From the NCBI RefSeq assembly GCF_001648595.1, contig NZ_LBAW01000025.1, forward strand, positions 1 to 46,923: a stretch of 46,923 bases of DNA, given 5' to 3'. The stretch is from Legionella bozemanae (GTDB lineage: Bacteria > Pseudomonadota > Gammaproteobacteria > Legionellales > Legionellaceae). The translations under genes were made by a program, and so were the position numbers. The notes under the pieces were generated by a model. That model searched no databases and was not told the DNA's origin. It was given only the letters and a program-made list of their open reading frames with translations. Below are positions 37,584 through 46,790 of this stretch, one piece after another (position 1 is the stretch's first letter; each line of letters starts with the position of its first letter).

Positions 37584-38157
37584 CTATCTTCTCCATAGGA
37601 GACATTTCCGGTTTTGGGTTTAACAAGGATTGCATTTTTGATATGTCAGTGAGTTTAAGCTCTTTAGTTTCAATTGTTGGCGTTTGATTTAATGATAAAT
37701 CAGCAGGAGCCGTCTTTGTCGGAAATATCTGTTGCGTATCTCTGTTTTTTTGCCACCAAACTCCTACAGCCACGATCACACCTAATGCAAACAAAATTGT
37801 AAACCAACGAATAATATGTTCCACTTTATATGATTCGCGTTTACTTTGCTGCCATAGGAGCGCTCGATCAGATTTTTTCTCGACAACAAACTGAGCATTA
37901 AATATTGCCAGATAAGGTTCAGGAGATGTGCCAAGTAATTTAGCATAAGCACGCAAATATCCTTTAACAAAAACAGGCTCAGGTAATAAATGAAATTCAT
38001 TATTTTCAATTAATTCAATAATACGAGCCCTTAAATGCAATTTATTGGCAACATATTCAACTGTATATCCTTTTTGTTGGCGAATACTGGCAAGTTGCTC
38101 GCCTGGATTATTATTATACTCTGCTATATTCTCATCCAGTGTGGTTGTTGTATTCAT
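37576..38157 (-). CDS. rodZ: RodZ-like cytoskeletal protein, short form
   Basis: RodZ links the MreB cytoskeleton to the membrane. The 193-residue protein has an N-terminal helix-turn-helix ([22 protein letters not shown], about 18-80), a basic linker, one membrane helix ([18 protein letters not shown], about 114-131) and a short periplasmic tail of about 60 residues. The family is typically about 300 residues and has a C-terminal DUF4115 domain, which is missing here. It lies in the conserved slot after pilW, overlapping it by 26 bases and hisS by 8. Confidence 0.85.
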   Translation of the reverse strand: MNTTTTLDENIAEYNNNPGEQLASIRQQKGYTVEYVANKLHLRARIIELIENNEFHLLPEPVFVKGYLRAYAKLLGTSPEPYLAIFNAQFVVEKKSDRALLWQQSKRESYKVEHIIRWFTILFALGVIVAVGVWWQKNRDTQQIFPTKTAPADLSLNQTPTIETKELKLTDISKMQSLLNPKPEMSPMEKIGD

Positions 38158-38911
38158 TATTTACTCCACTATTATCGACATTGGAATTCAAATTATTCAT
38201 GCTTTGTTCATATTCTGCAGCTAAAGTGTGTTGCCCAACTTTATCAGAAACCTCTTTGGCTAAAGATAATAAAACCCTGTCATTCAACACTAAATCAGAA
38301 TGCTTTTGTACTAGCGCAAATGCCTCTGCATCATGTTTGGCTTTAATTTCAAGTTTTAGTAATTCATAAAAAGATACTTTCCGTGAAGGATCCTGATTTA
38401 AAGCTTTTGCAAAATAAAGCTTAGCCTTATCTTCATTGGGAGTTGATAAAGCACAAAGTCCTGCATTTTCATAAGCTCCTGCAGTATGCAAATACTGTAA
38501 ATCATTAACTGCTTTTAAAAAGTAAGCTTCGGCTTTTTTATAATCACCTTGTCGACATAAAAAAGCACCGTAATTATTAAGCTGTGCGCCTCCATTTTTT
38601 GCTAGCGATATGGCTTTCAAATAATATTTCTCTGCCTGATCTAATTCTTTGGTTTGTTCAAAATAATAAGCCATTGCTGAATTAACATCAGGTGAGCCAG
38701 GTTCTTGCTCCAATGCAGTAAGAATCTTCTTTTTCGCTCTTGGCCTATCACCCTGCTTTAAATAACCTAATCCTAACTGAACATTATATGATGCAGCCTT
38801 GCTGAGATCAGGTTTTTTAAAATTTTGTTTTTCACTTTCTTCATCATGCACGCACGCCTGCAAAAAAAACAGGCAAGTCATAACAAGCAAGAGACAAAAC
38901 TTTTTTAACAC
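38132..38911 (-). CDS. pilW: Type IV pilus biogenesis/stability lipoprotein PilW (PilF)
   Basis: This TPR lipoprotein is the pilotin-like factor that helps assemble the type IV pilus secretin in the outer membrane. The 259-residue precursor has a lipoprotein signal (MLKKFCLLLVMTCLFFLQAC, lipobox LQAC). Tandem TPRs follow: YNVQLGLGYLKQGDRPRAKK, DVNSAMAYYFEQTKELDQAE, LNNYGAFLCRQGDYKKAEAYF. The context between rlmN and rodZ is the same as in Pseudomonas, where the gene is pilF. It overlaps rodZ by 26 bases. Confidence 0.93.
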   Translation of the reverse strand: MLKKFCLLLVMTCLFFLQACVHDEESEKQNFKKPDLSKAASYNVQLGLGYLKQGDRPRAKKKILTALEQEPGSPDVNSAMAYYFEQTKELDQAEKYYLKAISLAKNGGAQLNNYGAFLCRQGDYKKAEAYFLKAVNDLQYLHTAGAYENAGLCALSTPNEDKAKLYFAKALNQDPSRKVSFYELLKLEIKAKHDAEAFALVQKHSDLVLNDRVLLSLAKEVSDKVGQHTLAAEYEQSMNNLNSNVDNSGVNNEYNNHTG

Positions 38912-39046
38912 AGTATTTTCACGCTAAGGTTAGAAATGATTGCGCATTATAACCGCTTACAAATAAATTAAAAATAATTTGTCACAAATAATGATTTTAT
39001 TATAATTCTTGAAGTTGTAAATTCGCTAAACTCAAGACATACCTCA

Positions 39047-40177
39047 TTATTCTACTGCTTGCTGTTCTTGGTTTGTTTTAGGTATAAAATGCAATTTTTG
39101 CCATCTTTGAGAACGACTTGTTCTATCCTTAACCTCTCCAGCTAATTGCCCACATGCTGCATCAATATCATCACCCCGTGTTTTTCGAGTAATCGTATTA
39201 ATGCCATGAGCGATTAGTCTATCTCTAAAGGCATCTATTGTTTCCTGAGGTGAGCGTTCATATTGTGTCATCGGAAAAGGGTTAAAAGGGATTAAATTGA
39301 CTTTTGCTGGAACATTTCGCAACAACTTTATCAATTGATTGGCATGTTCTGGTTGATCATTGACGCCCTTAAGCATTACATATTCAAAAGTTACTTTTCT
39401 TCGAGGCTCATTCTTAAAATAGTTTTTGCATAAAGCCATCAATTGAGTCAACGGATACTTCTTATTTATAGGAACCAGTTCATTTCTTAGCTCATCATTC
39501 GGTGCATGCAGCGAGACAGCCAAAGCAACAGGGCTAATTTCTCTTAAACGTTCCAGATCAGGTAAAACCCCTGAAGTACTTAAAGTAACGCGACGTTTGG
39601 ATAATCCATAAGCAAAATCATCCATCATAATATTCATTGCTGACACAACATTATCAAAATTAAGTAAAGGTTCGCCCATGCCCATCATTACCACATTTGT
39701 TATTTTTTTGTCATGAATTCCTTCTTGTTGTGATAACTCACGGACAGCCAACCAAACTTGGCCGATAATTTCGGCTGTAGATAAATTACGATTAAAACCT
39801 TGTTTTGCAGTAGAACAAAAGGAGCAATTCAAAGCACATCCCACTTGTGAAGAAACACATAAAGTTCCGCGGTTACTTTCGGGAATAAATACCGTCTCGA
39901 TACAATTGCCGCACTCCAATTTCAAGAGCCATTTATGGGTGCCATCATTGGATTTTTGACAAGCAACAATTTCTGGTAATTTAATACATGATAGCTCTGT
40001 CAGTTTCTCTCTTAAGGCTTTGCTAAGATTTGTCATTTTTGTGAAATCAGTAAAACCGGCCTGATGTATCCATTGAATTATTTGCTGAGCTCGGTAAGGT
40101 TGTTCTCCCCAGCTATTTAGCAATTCACGCATTTGTTGATAATTGTAATCAAGAAGGTTTACTTTTTGTGCAGTCAT
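39047..40177 (-). CDS. rlmN: Dual-specificity RNA methyltransferase (23S A2503 / tRNA A37)
   Basis: RlmN is a radical SAM enzyme that methylates C2 of adenine in 23S rRNA and tRNA. The iron-sulfur motif CxxxCxxC reads C-A-L-N-C-S-F-C. The family stretches [22 protein letters not shown] and [13 protein letters not shown] are present, and C-terminal MLKGVND and [15 protein letters not shown] carry the usual catalytic region with its Cys. The frame opens at 40204, but the ATG at 40177 follows GGAGCAAAA and gives the standard N terminus ([12 protein letters not shown]), so it is preferred. The gene is separated from pilW by 135 bases and from ndk by a strong palindrome. Confidence 0.97.
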   Translation of the reverse strand: MTAQKVNLLDYNYQQMRELLNSWGEQPYRAQQIIQWIHQAGFTDFTKMTNLSKALREKLTELSCIKLPEIVACQKSNDGTHKWLLKLECGNCIETVFIPESNRGTLCVSSQVGCALNCSFCSTAKQGFNRNLSTAEIIGQVWLAVRELSQQEGIHDKKITNVVMMGMGEPLLNFDNVVSAMNIMMDDFAYGLSKRRVTLSTSGVLPDLERLREISPVALAVSLHAPNDELRNELVPINKKYPLTQLMALCKNYFKNEPRRKVTFEYVMLKGVNDQPEHANQLIKLLRNVPAKVNLIPFNPFPMTQYERSPQETIDAFRDRLIAHGINTITRKTRGDDIDAACGQLAGEVKDRTSRSQRWQKLHFIPKTNQEQQAVE

Positions 40178-40225
40178 TTTTGCTCCAAATTTAATGACAT
40201 ACATTAAATAAATAGTAATAGTATA

Positions 40226-40310
40226 TGTAGTCTGGGTGCAGTACAGCGAAACCCGGGAATGCTAATCTTTCAGAAAACCCCGGGTTTCGCTGTACTGCAC
40301 CCAGACTACA
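40226..40310. repeat. Perfect 32-bp inverted repeat (family B) between ndk and rlmN
   Basis: The arms at 40226-40257 and 40279-40310 are exact reverse complements with a 21-base loop. Each arm holds a CTGGGTGCAGTACAGCGAAA core ending in CCCGGG. Transcription from ndk must cross it before rlmN, so it may attenuate read-through or act as a terminator. It is the strongest copy of a family that also occurs at 17036, 26195 and 27915. Confidence 0.9.
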
Positions 40311-40349
40311 TTTTAACTATGTTACTTTAACGTATTCCATTAAATATTC

Positions 40350-40775
40350 TTATCTTTCACAAATTTCATGTGGCTCAAAGAAAAAGGCAATTTCACGAGC
40401 TGCATTTTCAAGGCTGTCTGAACCATGTACTGCATTCGCATCAATACTATCAGCAAAATCAGCACGTATAGTTCCAGGTGCTGCTTCTTTGGGGTTTGTT
40501 GCGCCCATAATTTCTCTATTTTTCATTACTGCGTTTTCACCTTGTAATACCTGAACCATTACTGGGCCAGAGATCATGAACTCAACTAAATCTTTAAAGA
40601 AAGGACGTGCGCGATGAATGTCATAAAAATTTTCTGCTTGTTCACGAGAAAGTTGCATCATTTTTGCAGCGATTATATTGAGTCCCGCATTTTCAAAACG
40701 AGAATAGATTTGACCAATAACAGATTTAGCTACTGCATCAGGTTTAATAATTGACAACGTTGTTTCTTTTGCCAT
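40350..40775 (-). CDS. ndk: Nucleoside diphosphate kinase
   Basis: Ndk transfers the gamma-phosphate between nucleoside triphosphates and diphosphates. The 141-residue product (from ATG 40775, after GGAG at the right spacing) has the family head [15 protein letters not shown] and the catalytic His in [12 protein letters not shown], with [19 protein letters not shown] longer frame from 40787 adds four residues (MECM) that would remove the ribosome site, so the shorter start is preferred. It is the first gene of the ndk-to-der block. Confidence 0.97.
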   Translation of the reverse strand: MAKETTLSIIKPDAVAKSVIGQIYSRFENAGLNIIAAKMMQLSREQAENFYDIHRARPFFKDLVEFMISGPVMVQVLQGENAVMKNREIMGATNPKEAAPGTIRADFADSIDANAVHGSDSLENAAREIAFFFEPHEICER

Positions 40776-40943
40776 CATGCACTCCATGGGGGGTTAGTTA
40801 AAGTGCAATATTATACATGAAATACAAGCTATATGGCTAATATAAATTCATTTTTATATCAATTATAGTCTCGATAGTCAAAGTAAAAACCAAATACATA
40901 TGCTTCATTTCTGATGTCTTTTTTATTTACTGTTCATAGCACC

Positions 40944-41822
40944 TCATATTGCCCCAATGTTCTTGTCAAAGTATAAAGGCTCTCTATTAATAGCATCTTG
41001 CTCGCTATCAATTTTGTATTCTGGTAATGATTTTAACAAATCGACAACGCGAAGAATCGTCTCATAAAATTGATTGCGATAGGAATTAGCTGACCTGCTT
41101 AATTCTTCAGTTTGTGCCACAAAATCACTGATCTGCTCATCAAAATCCATATCCATTTGTATAATTTCGGATAAAATATTTACACTTTTTTCCTTTAAAT
41201 CTTCCGATAGGGAGACATTAAGGACCTCGTTCATTTTATCTATAAAAAGATATTTATTGTTTTGGACTTCTGCTACATTGCAGTAAATCAAGGCATGATT
41301 AATTGCTTCTCGGATTTTACTTTTTTTCTCTGAAGAATCAGGGCTCTTAAGTACTTTTTTTAATGAGGAGATCGTTTTATCCAACTCCGCATTGAATATC
41401 TGAGCTATTTTTATCAAAGCAGCCTGACTGTTAGCAATCAAATAATCATGCTCTCCTTGCACATTATTAAACTCATCCCCGAGTGCAACTAACTGCTGTC
41501 GTTCTTTTTCTATAACTTCACGTGTTGAAGCACCTTGCGCTTCTTCACCTTTAGAGTTTTCTCCGGACAATAAATAATCAATAAATAATTTTTGCACATA
41601 AACATGATAATCATTTGCTTGTTGCAAGATGATACCATTAAGTACATTTCTTAGTGGAACCCGCAGCATTCGATGATAAAAACTAAATGGACTTTTAATA
41701 GCTACCACTAATTCGGCTTGCGCCAGTTTGACATTGTACCTACCTAATATACGTTCAGCCGTTATTATTCCATAGGTTGAAAACCAATGGCTTAATTCAC
41801 TATCAATTTCTTCCCCGTTCAT
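40944..41822 (-). CDS. Orphan hypothetical helical protein
   Basis: I do not recognise this family. The 292-residue protein is almost wholly alpha-helical and rich in charged residues, with heptad-like segments (VIEKERQQLVALGDEFNNVQ, FNAELDKTISSLKKVLK, KSVNILSEIIQMDMDFDEQI). It has no signal peptide or membrane helix. The only less charged part is the N-terminal 70 residues (TYGIITAERILGRYNVKLAQ). A good GGAT ribosome site precedes the ATG. It stands alone upstream of ndk, divergent from miaE. An accessory or effector role is possible but not shown. Confidence 0.65.
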   Translation of the reverse strand: MNGEEIDSELSHWFSTYGIITAERILGRYNVKLAQAELVVAIKSPFSFYHRMLRVPLRNVLNGIILQQANDYHVYVQKLFIDYLLSGENSKGEEAQGASTREVIEKERQQLVALGDEFNNVQGEHDYLIANSQAALIKIAQIFNAELDKTISSLKKVLKSPDSSEKKSKIREAINHALIYCNVAEVQNNKYLFIDKMNEVLNVSLSEDLKEKSVNILSEIIQMDMDFDEQISDFVAQTEELSRSANSYRNQFYETILRVVDLLKSLPEYKIDSEQDAINREPLYFDKNIGAI

Positions 41823-42015
41823 TTTTCATCCAATTCAAGTTTTTCAAAGTATCGTGTTGCAATTCGCTAAATTGAGTCACAAGGCTTTGATTTCGTAGCA
41901 TAGTATATGAGCATCGGAGCATAGAAAATCAAGGCTTCGCGGCCAAAATAGTAGAATTGTAAAAAGGTCCTATGATATAAGACAATTTATTTGATAAGTA
42001 TAGTGTATTTAGCAG

Positions 42016-42693
42016 ATGTTAAAACGATTAGATATTGATTTACAATTATTAAATAACTTTCTCCAAGTCAAAACGCCACAAGTATGGTTGGATTTTGCTG
42101 CAAATCATATTCCATTATTATTAATTGACCATGCTCATTGTGAGCGTAAAGCAGCAGCAACAGCAATTAATTTTATCAGCAAATATCCAGAAAAAAAGGA
42201 ATTGGTTGAAGTGATGTCACCTTTAGCTCGCGAAGAGTTACTTCATTTTGAAAAGGTCATTAATCTAATGGCCCAAAAAGGGATTCAATTTTGTCCCTTG
42301 CAACCATCAGGATACGCTACGCACATGCATAAACAAGTTACAAGCAGGAATGTCCTCCAACGCTTATGTGATCAACTGATCATCGGTGCCATTATCGAGG
42401 CCCGTTCTTGCGAGCGCTTTCATGCAATTATCCCCTACCTTGAGGATCAGGACTTAACAAAATTTTACACTACTTTAATTCGATCGGAAGCACGTCATTT
42501 TGAAGACTATCTGCGCTTGGCAAAGTTATATGGCGGGAATATAGAACAACGTCTAAACTTGTTTTTATCTTTGGAAAATGATTTTATTTTAGCGACGGAT
42601 ACGGTATTTCGCTTTCACAGCGGAATACCGCAATCTAACAAAATTAACCATGAGACAGCCCTGGTTGCAGATCCTCTTGTTCCTCAAATTTAA
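42016..42693 (+). CDS. miaE: tRNA-(ms2io6A)-hydroxylase
   Basis: MiaE is a non-haem di-iron enzyme that hydroxylates ms2i6A at position 37 of tRNA. The 225-residue ferritin-like protein has the expected iron ligands: Glu in DHAHCERKAAATAI, ExxH in EELLHFEKV, Glu in GAIIEARSCERFH and ExxH in SEARHFEDY. The length is usual for the short MiaE type. Its final 50 bases overlap the end of the convergent orphan gene at 42644. No miaA or miaB lies in the window. Confidence 0.92.
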   Translation: MLKRLDIDLQLLNNFLQVKTPQVWLDFAANHIPLLLIDHAHCERKAAATAINFISKYPEKKELVEVMSPLAREELLHFEKVINLMAQKGIQFCPLQPSGYATHMHKQVTSRNVLQRLCDQLIIGAIIEARSCERFHAIIPYLEDQDLTKFYTTLIRSEARHFEDYLRLAKLYGGNIEQRLNLFLSLENDFILATDTVFRFHSGIPQSNKINHETALVADPLVPQI

Positions 42694-43480
42694 AGGAGGA
42701 TGTTTCCGCTAAAAACTTGCCAAACCCTTTATTGGGATCAGAGTGTAATGCCTCAAACGCATCCTTATCTAATGGGGTACCATCTGGATGATGCTTATAA
42801 ATTTTTGTTTGAGAGTCCATTACATAATCGTTTTCTTGTAACCATAAATCAACCAATTTCTTAAATGCTTTATTTGCATCATTTGCTTTATCGAAAGGGA
42901 TACCATCAACACGAGTTAAATCAGCGATTTCAACTTTCCCATCCTTAAAGGTAACTTTATGCTTAAGAGCATTTACGTTTATATCACTGTTGCCTTTAAT
43001 TTTATGAAGTATCGCTGATTTAACTCCTTCATATATAAACTCTTTAGGGTGAGTTATTGTTCTAACAATAGGCATTTCATGAGTGGCTTTCTTTATAAGA
43101 TCTAATGCCTCACCTGAAACTTGATTTGACGATACGTTTATTGCCTTATTAAGTTTGGAAAATAAATTCAATAAGGACATCATATTAGAGCGCCAGTCAT
43201 TGATGGAGGTTTGTTCTGAATTAATTACCTCGTCAGCTAACTCCTTTATTTCATCCCAATAAGTTGTTTCTTTACCTGTTCTCTTGTTTATGGTTTTATG
43301 GCTATTCCTTAACTCATCCATAACCTTAGCCCACTGTCTCTGATGTTTAAACCGTGCCTCTTCAAGAGATGCTAATCGTTTCTTCTCACTTTCTTCTTTA
43401 TTGATCCGGGCTATGTCCTTTTCAAACTCTTTATTCGCCTCTTCTTTTTTTCTTTCAAGTTCATCTTTATTTTGAGTCAT
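42644..43480 (-). CDS. Orphan hypothetical coiled-coil protein with acidic tail, possible effector
   Basis: No family is recognised. The 278-residue protein starts with a 50-residue, highly charged Lys/Glu coiled coil (DELERKKEEANKEFEKDIAR, KEESEKKRLASLEEARF). A mostly helical middle follows (STNQVSGEALDLIKKATHEM-like), and the C-terminal end is acidic (FKFEEQEDLQPGLSHG). The E-rich stretch 15 residues from the end resembles the E-block seen in some Dot/Icm substrates. The AGAGAGG ribosome site supports the ATG. It follows lpxH by 18 bases on the same strand, so it may be part of the minC-lpxH unit, and its 3' end runs 50 bases into miaE. Confidence 0.65.
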   Translation of the reverse strand: MTQNKDELERKKEEANKEFEKDIARINKEESEKKRLASLEEARFKHQRQWAKVMDELRNSHKTINKRTGKETTYWDEIKELADEVINSEQTSINDWRSNMMSLLNLFSKLNKAINVSSNQVSGEALDLIKKATHEMPIVRTITHPKEFIYEGVKSAILHKIKGNSDINVNALKHKVTFKDGKVEIADLTRVDGIPFDKANDANKAFKKLVDLWLQENDYVMDSQTKIYKHHPDGTPLDKDAFEALHSDPNKGFGKFLAETSSFKFEEQEDLQPGLSHG

Positions 43481-43498
43481 AGCCTGCCTCTCTAAAAA

Positions 43499-44218
43499 TT
43501 ACAAATGAGCAAAATAGAGCCCTTTTGTATTATGATAACACAATACCAAGGGTTTGTCATCCCAATCACTCAGGACGTAACGCTTTAAATTTTGTGCGTT
43601 ATTTTGATAAGAAGTAATACCCGGTTTATGAGTATGACCATGTATTAATTGAGTCACTTGGTAGTATGACATATGCTTAATGATTTCCTCAGTAACCACA
43701 TCCATTTCTTCCATAGATTTGTTGGTATTCATCTGACTATGAGAACGAATTTGGTTTACTAGCCGCTCGCGATATTTTAGCGGTAAACTTAAAAAAAGAG
43801 TAGTAAATATTCTATTTCGAGTTAACAATCTAAAGCGCTGATGGGCTAAATCTTTAGTACAATAGCGATCGCCGTGAACTAACAATATTTTTTCCTGCCC
43901 TAATTGGATTACAGTCGGTTCAGATAAAACCGTCCATCCCGCCAGATGTGCAAAAGTTTTCCCCAATAAGAAATCACGATTACCATGCATGTAAAATAAG
44001 TTAATTCCTTGTTTTTTTAAAGAAGATAACTGATAAGCAATCTCCCTGCTCCAATCATCGATTGCATCATCACCTGCCCACGCATGAAAAAAATCACCCA
44101 GAATATAAATATTTTTAACAGAAACCCGTGCCCATTCAAGAAAATGATTAAAACGTTTTTGAATATCCCGATCCTCTGGATGCAGATGAAGGTCCGAAAT
44201 AAAAACAACCTCTATCAT
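43499..44218 (-). CDS. lpxH: UDP-2,3-diacylglucosamine hydrolase
   Basis: LpxH removes UMP from UDP-2,3-diacylglucosamine to give lipid X in lipid A synthesis. The 239-residue calcineurin-like enzyme shows the metal-site motifs FISDLHLHP, GDFFHAWAGDD, HGNRDFLLG, LVHGDRYC and HGHTHKPG. Its ATG overlaps the minC stop by four bases (ATGA), so translation is coupled to minC. It acts at the inner-membrane surface. Confidence 0.95.
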   Translation of the reverse strand: MIEVVFISDLHLHPEDRDIQKRFNHFLEWARVSVKNIYILGDFFHAWAGDDAIDDWSREIAYQLSSLKKQGINLFYMHGNRDFLLGKTFAHLAGWTVLSEPTVIQLGQEKILLVHGDRYCTKDLAHQRFRLLTRNRIFTTLFLSLPLKYRERLVNQIRSHSQMNTNKSMEEMDVVTEEIIKHMSYYQVTQLIHGHTHKPGITSYQNNAQNLKRYVLSDWDDKPLVLCYHNTKGLYFAHL

Positions 44219-44931
44219 AAGGGCTCTATTTGTATGTGCTCATCGATTAAATAAATTTGGCAAGGACCATTATAAGGCTCGATCACATCACTTAAACGAT
44301 AAAATCCGGCAATTGATACTAACTCTGCCTCCAGGGATTGACAAAAAATTCTTGCCTCTTTATCTCCAGAAATTCCTGCCAAGGCTCTCCCTCTTAAAGC
44401 GCCATACACATGGATACAACCGTCCGCCAGTAATTCAGCACCATGGCTTACCGAAGAAGTCACTACGAGATCACCACCTTTTGCTACTACTTGTTGTCCC
44501 GAACGTACAGGTGTAGTAATTAACTTTGTTATTGATTTTGCTGAGTCATGATGATTGTTTTCAATAGGCCGCTCAATAATAGGTTTATCTTGTGTTGAAG
44601 ACGCATGCAATACAGCCAAACCATGACATTGAGCCAGAGTATTATGTAATACACTTCCTCCTTGAATGGCAACAGGAATCATACCATGCGCACGTGCACT
44701 CTGGAGTAAAGGCTGCAAATCAAATTCTAACTGTTGTACAGAAGACAGGTCAAAAACAACAGGAGTATGCTCAAATAATTTAGGAGCTTTGGCAATAGTA
44801 TCATCAAGTTGTTGCGAAAAAACATCAGAGTTCGTATTTAATACATGTAATACAGTAAATGTATAAAGACGGCCTTTTAGTTTAAATGCTTGAGTTTGTG
44901 TTGTATTTTCACCCATGAGTATGATATCCAT
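44215..44931 (-). CDS. minC: Septum site-determining protein MinC
   Basis: MinC blocks FtsZ ring formation away from mid-cell. The 238-residue protein has the N-terminal FtsZ-inhibiting domain (FKLKGRLYTFTVLHVLN, KLFEHTPVVFDLSSV) and the beta-helical C-terminal domain that binds MinD (GGDLVVTSSVSHGAELLADG, HVYGALRGRALAGISGD). minD and minE are usually next to minC in gammaproteobacteria, but here the neighbours are lpxH and a divergent fadD, so they must lie elsewhere. The start is 56 bases from the fadD start. Confidence 0.94.
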   Translation of the reverse strand: MDIILMGENTTQTQAFKLKGRLYTFTVLHVLNTNSDVFSQQLDDTIAKAPKLFEHTPVVFDLSSVQQLEFDLQPLLQSARAHGMIPVAIQGGSVLHNTLAQCHGLAVLHASSTQDKPIIERPIENNHHDSAKSITKLITTPVRSGQQVVAKGGDLVVTSSVSHGAELLADGCIHVYGALRGRALAGISGDKEARIFCQSLEAELVSIAGFYRLSDVIEPYNGPCQIYLIDEHIQIEPL

Positions 44932-44987
44932 AACCGATATTTTTGTTTATACTAACATGTGAAAACCAATAACAGAAGGATATTAAG

Positions 44988-46700
44988 GTGGATAAACGGT
45001 GGTTTGAACAATATCAGAAAGGAGTCCCGCATGAAATTGACGCAAGTCAGTATTCTTCCCTCGTCGATTTGTTTAAAGAATCCTGCTCGCGTTATGCTAA
45101 AAAAACCGCGTATACCAATTTAGGGAGTAGTATTACTTTTGGTGAACTGGATGAGTCAAGTCGCAATTTTGCTGCTTATCTTCAACAGCTCAAACTGGAT
45201 AAAGGAGCTCGGATAGCAATTATGCTTCCCAATGTTCTTCAATACCCAGTAGCCTTATTCGGCATCTTACGTGCAGGTTATATTGTTGTTAATACGAATC
45301 CACTTTACACCACAGACGAGCTTATTCATCAAATGAATGACTCGGGTGCTGAAGCAATTATTGTACTTGCTAATTTTGCAAAAACTGTAGAAAAGGCTTT
45401 AAGCTCCATTCCTACATTAAAACATGTTATTGTGACTGAAATAGCAGATCTATTTCCCACTCCGAAACGAATCATTATCAATTCGATAATTAAATACATT
45501 AAAAAAATGGTACCTGCTTATAATATCCCCCATGCAGTAGCTTTTAATTATACTCTGCTTGAAGGAAAAGAATCGACGCTACATCATGTTGCATTGGGGC
45601 ATGACGATATTGCATTCTTACAATATACCGGCGGTACAACAGGCGTAGCAAAGGGTGCTATTTTAACTCATCGCAATATGCTCTCCAACGTCCTGCAAGC
45701 TGAAGCATGGATTAAACCTATAGTAGGGTTAAACGGCGATGAAACGATTATTACAGCAATACCTCTTTATCATATTTTCTCTCTTACTGCGAATTGTTTG
45801 ACTTTTTTAAAACAAGGAGCAAAAAATGTGCTAATCACAAACCCCCGTGATATGAAGCACTTTGTTAAAGAAATCAAAAAAGTACGTTTTTCAGCGATTA
45901 CGGGTGTTAATACCCTGTTCAATGGATTACTAAACCAGCCTAAATTTAAAGAAGTTGATTTCAGCAACCTAAAAATTTCACTTGCGGGTGGTATGGCATT
46001 GCAAAAAAGTGTAGCGCTTAAATGGCGTGAAGTCACCAAAACGCCTGTATTAGAAGCTTATGGATTAACTGAAACCAGTCCTGCTGCCATCATGAATCCT
46101 ATGAATTTGACGGAATATAATGGAAGCATAGGAGTGCCAATTCCCTCTACAGATGTCATCATTCTTGATGATGATGAACACGAAGTACCTATAGGAACAA
46201 GCGGGGAAATTTGCATTAAAGGACCACAAGTAACCCCGGGATATTGGAAACGACCTGATGAAACCGCATTAGTGTTCACTAAGAATGGCTATTTAAAAAC
46301 TGGGGACATTGGTAAAATGGATGAAGAAGGTTTTATTTACCTCGTCGATCGAAAAAAAGACATGTTACTTGTCTCCGGATTTAATGTTTATCCAAATGAA
46401 GTCGAACAAGTGATTGCAATGCATCCTGGTGTTTTGGAAGTGGGGGTTGTTGGCGTTTTTGATAAGGAATCTGGTGAACGTGTTAAAGCATGTATTGTAA
46501 AAAAAGATCCCACTTTAACCGAAGAGCAAGTGATTGCTTATTGTCGAGAACATCTAACAGCTTATAAAGTTCCCAGGGTAGTTGAATTTTATGATGAACT
46601 TCCCAAAACAAATGTGGGAAAAATTCTTCGTCGAGCACTTAAAGATTCCCATTCCACGTCTCCAAGCCTCCCAGAGAAAAAACCAGCTGTTGCTATATAA
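44988..46700 (+). CDS. fadD: Long-chain fatty acyl-CoA ligase
   Basis: This enzyme activates fatty acids with ATP and CoA via an acyl-adenylate. The 570-residue ANL-superfamily protein has the AMP-binding signature LQYTGGTTGVAKGAILTH, EAYGLTETSPAAIMNPM, GYLKTGDIGKMDEEG and VDRKKDMLLVSGFNVYPNEVE, and a C-terminal KTNVGKILRRAL lysine. The best match is the FadD group, with its opening KRWFEQYQKGVPHEIDASQYSSL. The start is GTG (44988), with AAGGA upstream. It is transcribed alone, divergent from minC. Whether the substrate is a long-chain or a special fatty acid is not shown. Confidence 0.92.
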   Translation: MDKRWFEQYQKGVPHEIDASQYSSLVDLFKESCSRYAKKTAYTNLGSSITFGELDESSRNFAAYLQQLKLDKGARIAIMLPNVLQYPVALFGILRAGYIVVNTNPLYTTDELIHQMNDSGAEAIIVLANFAKTVEKALSSIPTLKHVIVTEIADLFPTPKRIIINSIIKYIKKMVPAYNIPHAVAFNYTLLEGKESTLHHVALGHDDIAFLQYTGGTTGVAKGAILTHRNMLSNVLQAEAWIKPIVGLNGDETIITAIPLYHIFSLTANCLTFLKQGAKNVLITNPRDMKHFVKEIKKVRFSAITGVNTLFNGLLNQPKFKEVDFSNLKISLAGGMALQKSVALKWREVTKTPVLEAYGLTETSPAAIMNPMNLTEYNGSIGVPIPSTDVIILDDDEHEVPIGTSGEICIKGPQVTPGYWKRPDETALVFTKNGYLKTGDIGKMDEEGFIYLVDRKKDMLLVSGFNVYPNEVEQVIAMHPGVLEVGVVGVFDKESGERVKACIVKKDPTLTEEQVIAYCREHLTAYKVPRVVEFYDELPKTNVGKILRRALKDSHSTSPSLPEKKPAVAI

Positions 46701-46719
46701 ATTCAAATAATGTACTTAC

Positions 46720-46790
46720 TACGTCCCGCGGCTTGTCCGCGGGGCCCAGTGTTTTAACATAGATCTTCTGGATCCCGCGGACAAGCCCTG
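46720..46790. repeat. GC-rich palindromic repeat (family A) after fadD
   Basis: The block starts TACGTCCCGCGG (46720-46731). CCCGCGG (46725-46731) and CCGCGGG (46737-46743) form a tight hairpin with loop CTTGT. The same strand also pairs with 46774-46787 (CCCGCGGACAAGCC), giving a 14-bp perfect inverted repeat. It shares its parts with the copy at 20258-20320. Its position just after fadD suggests a terminator or mRNA-stabilising role. Confidence 0.75.

Noticed and set aside
42602..42630. Nearly perfect 11-bp hairpin inside the end of miaE
   Set aside because: It lies in coding sequence and has one mismatch and no T run. It may be chance, so it is not listed as a terminator.
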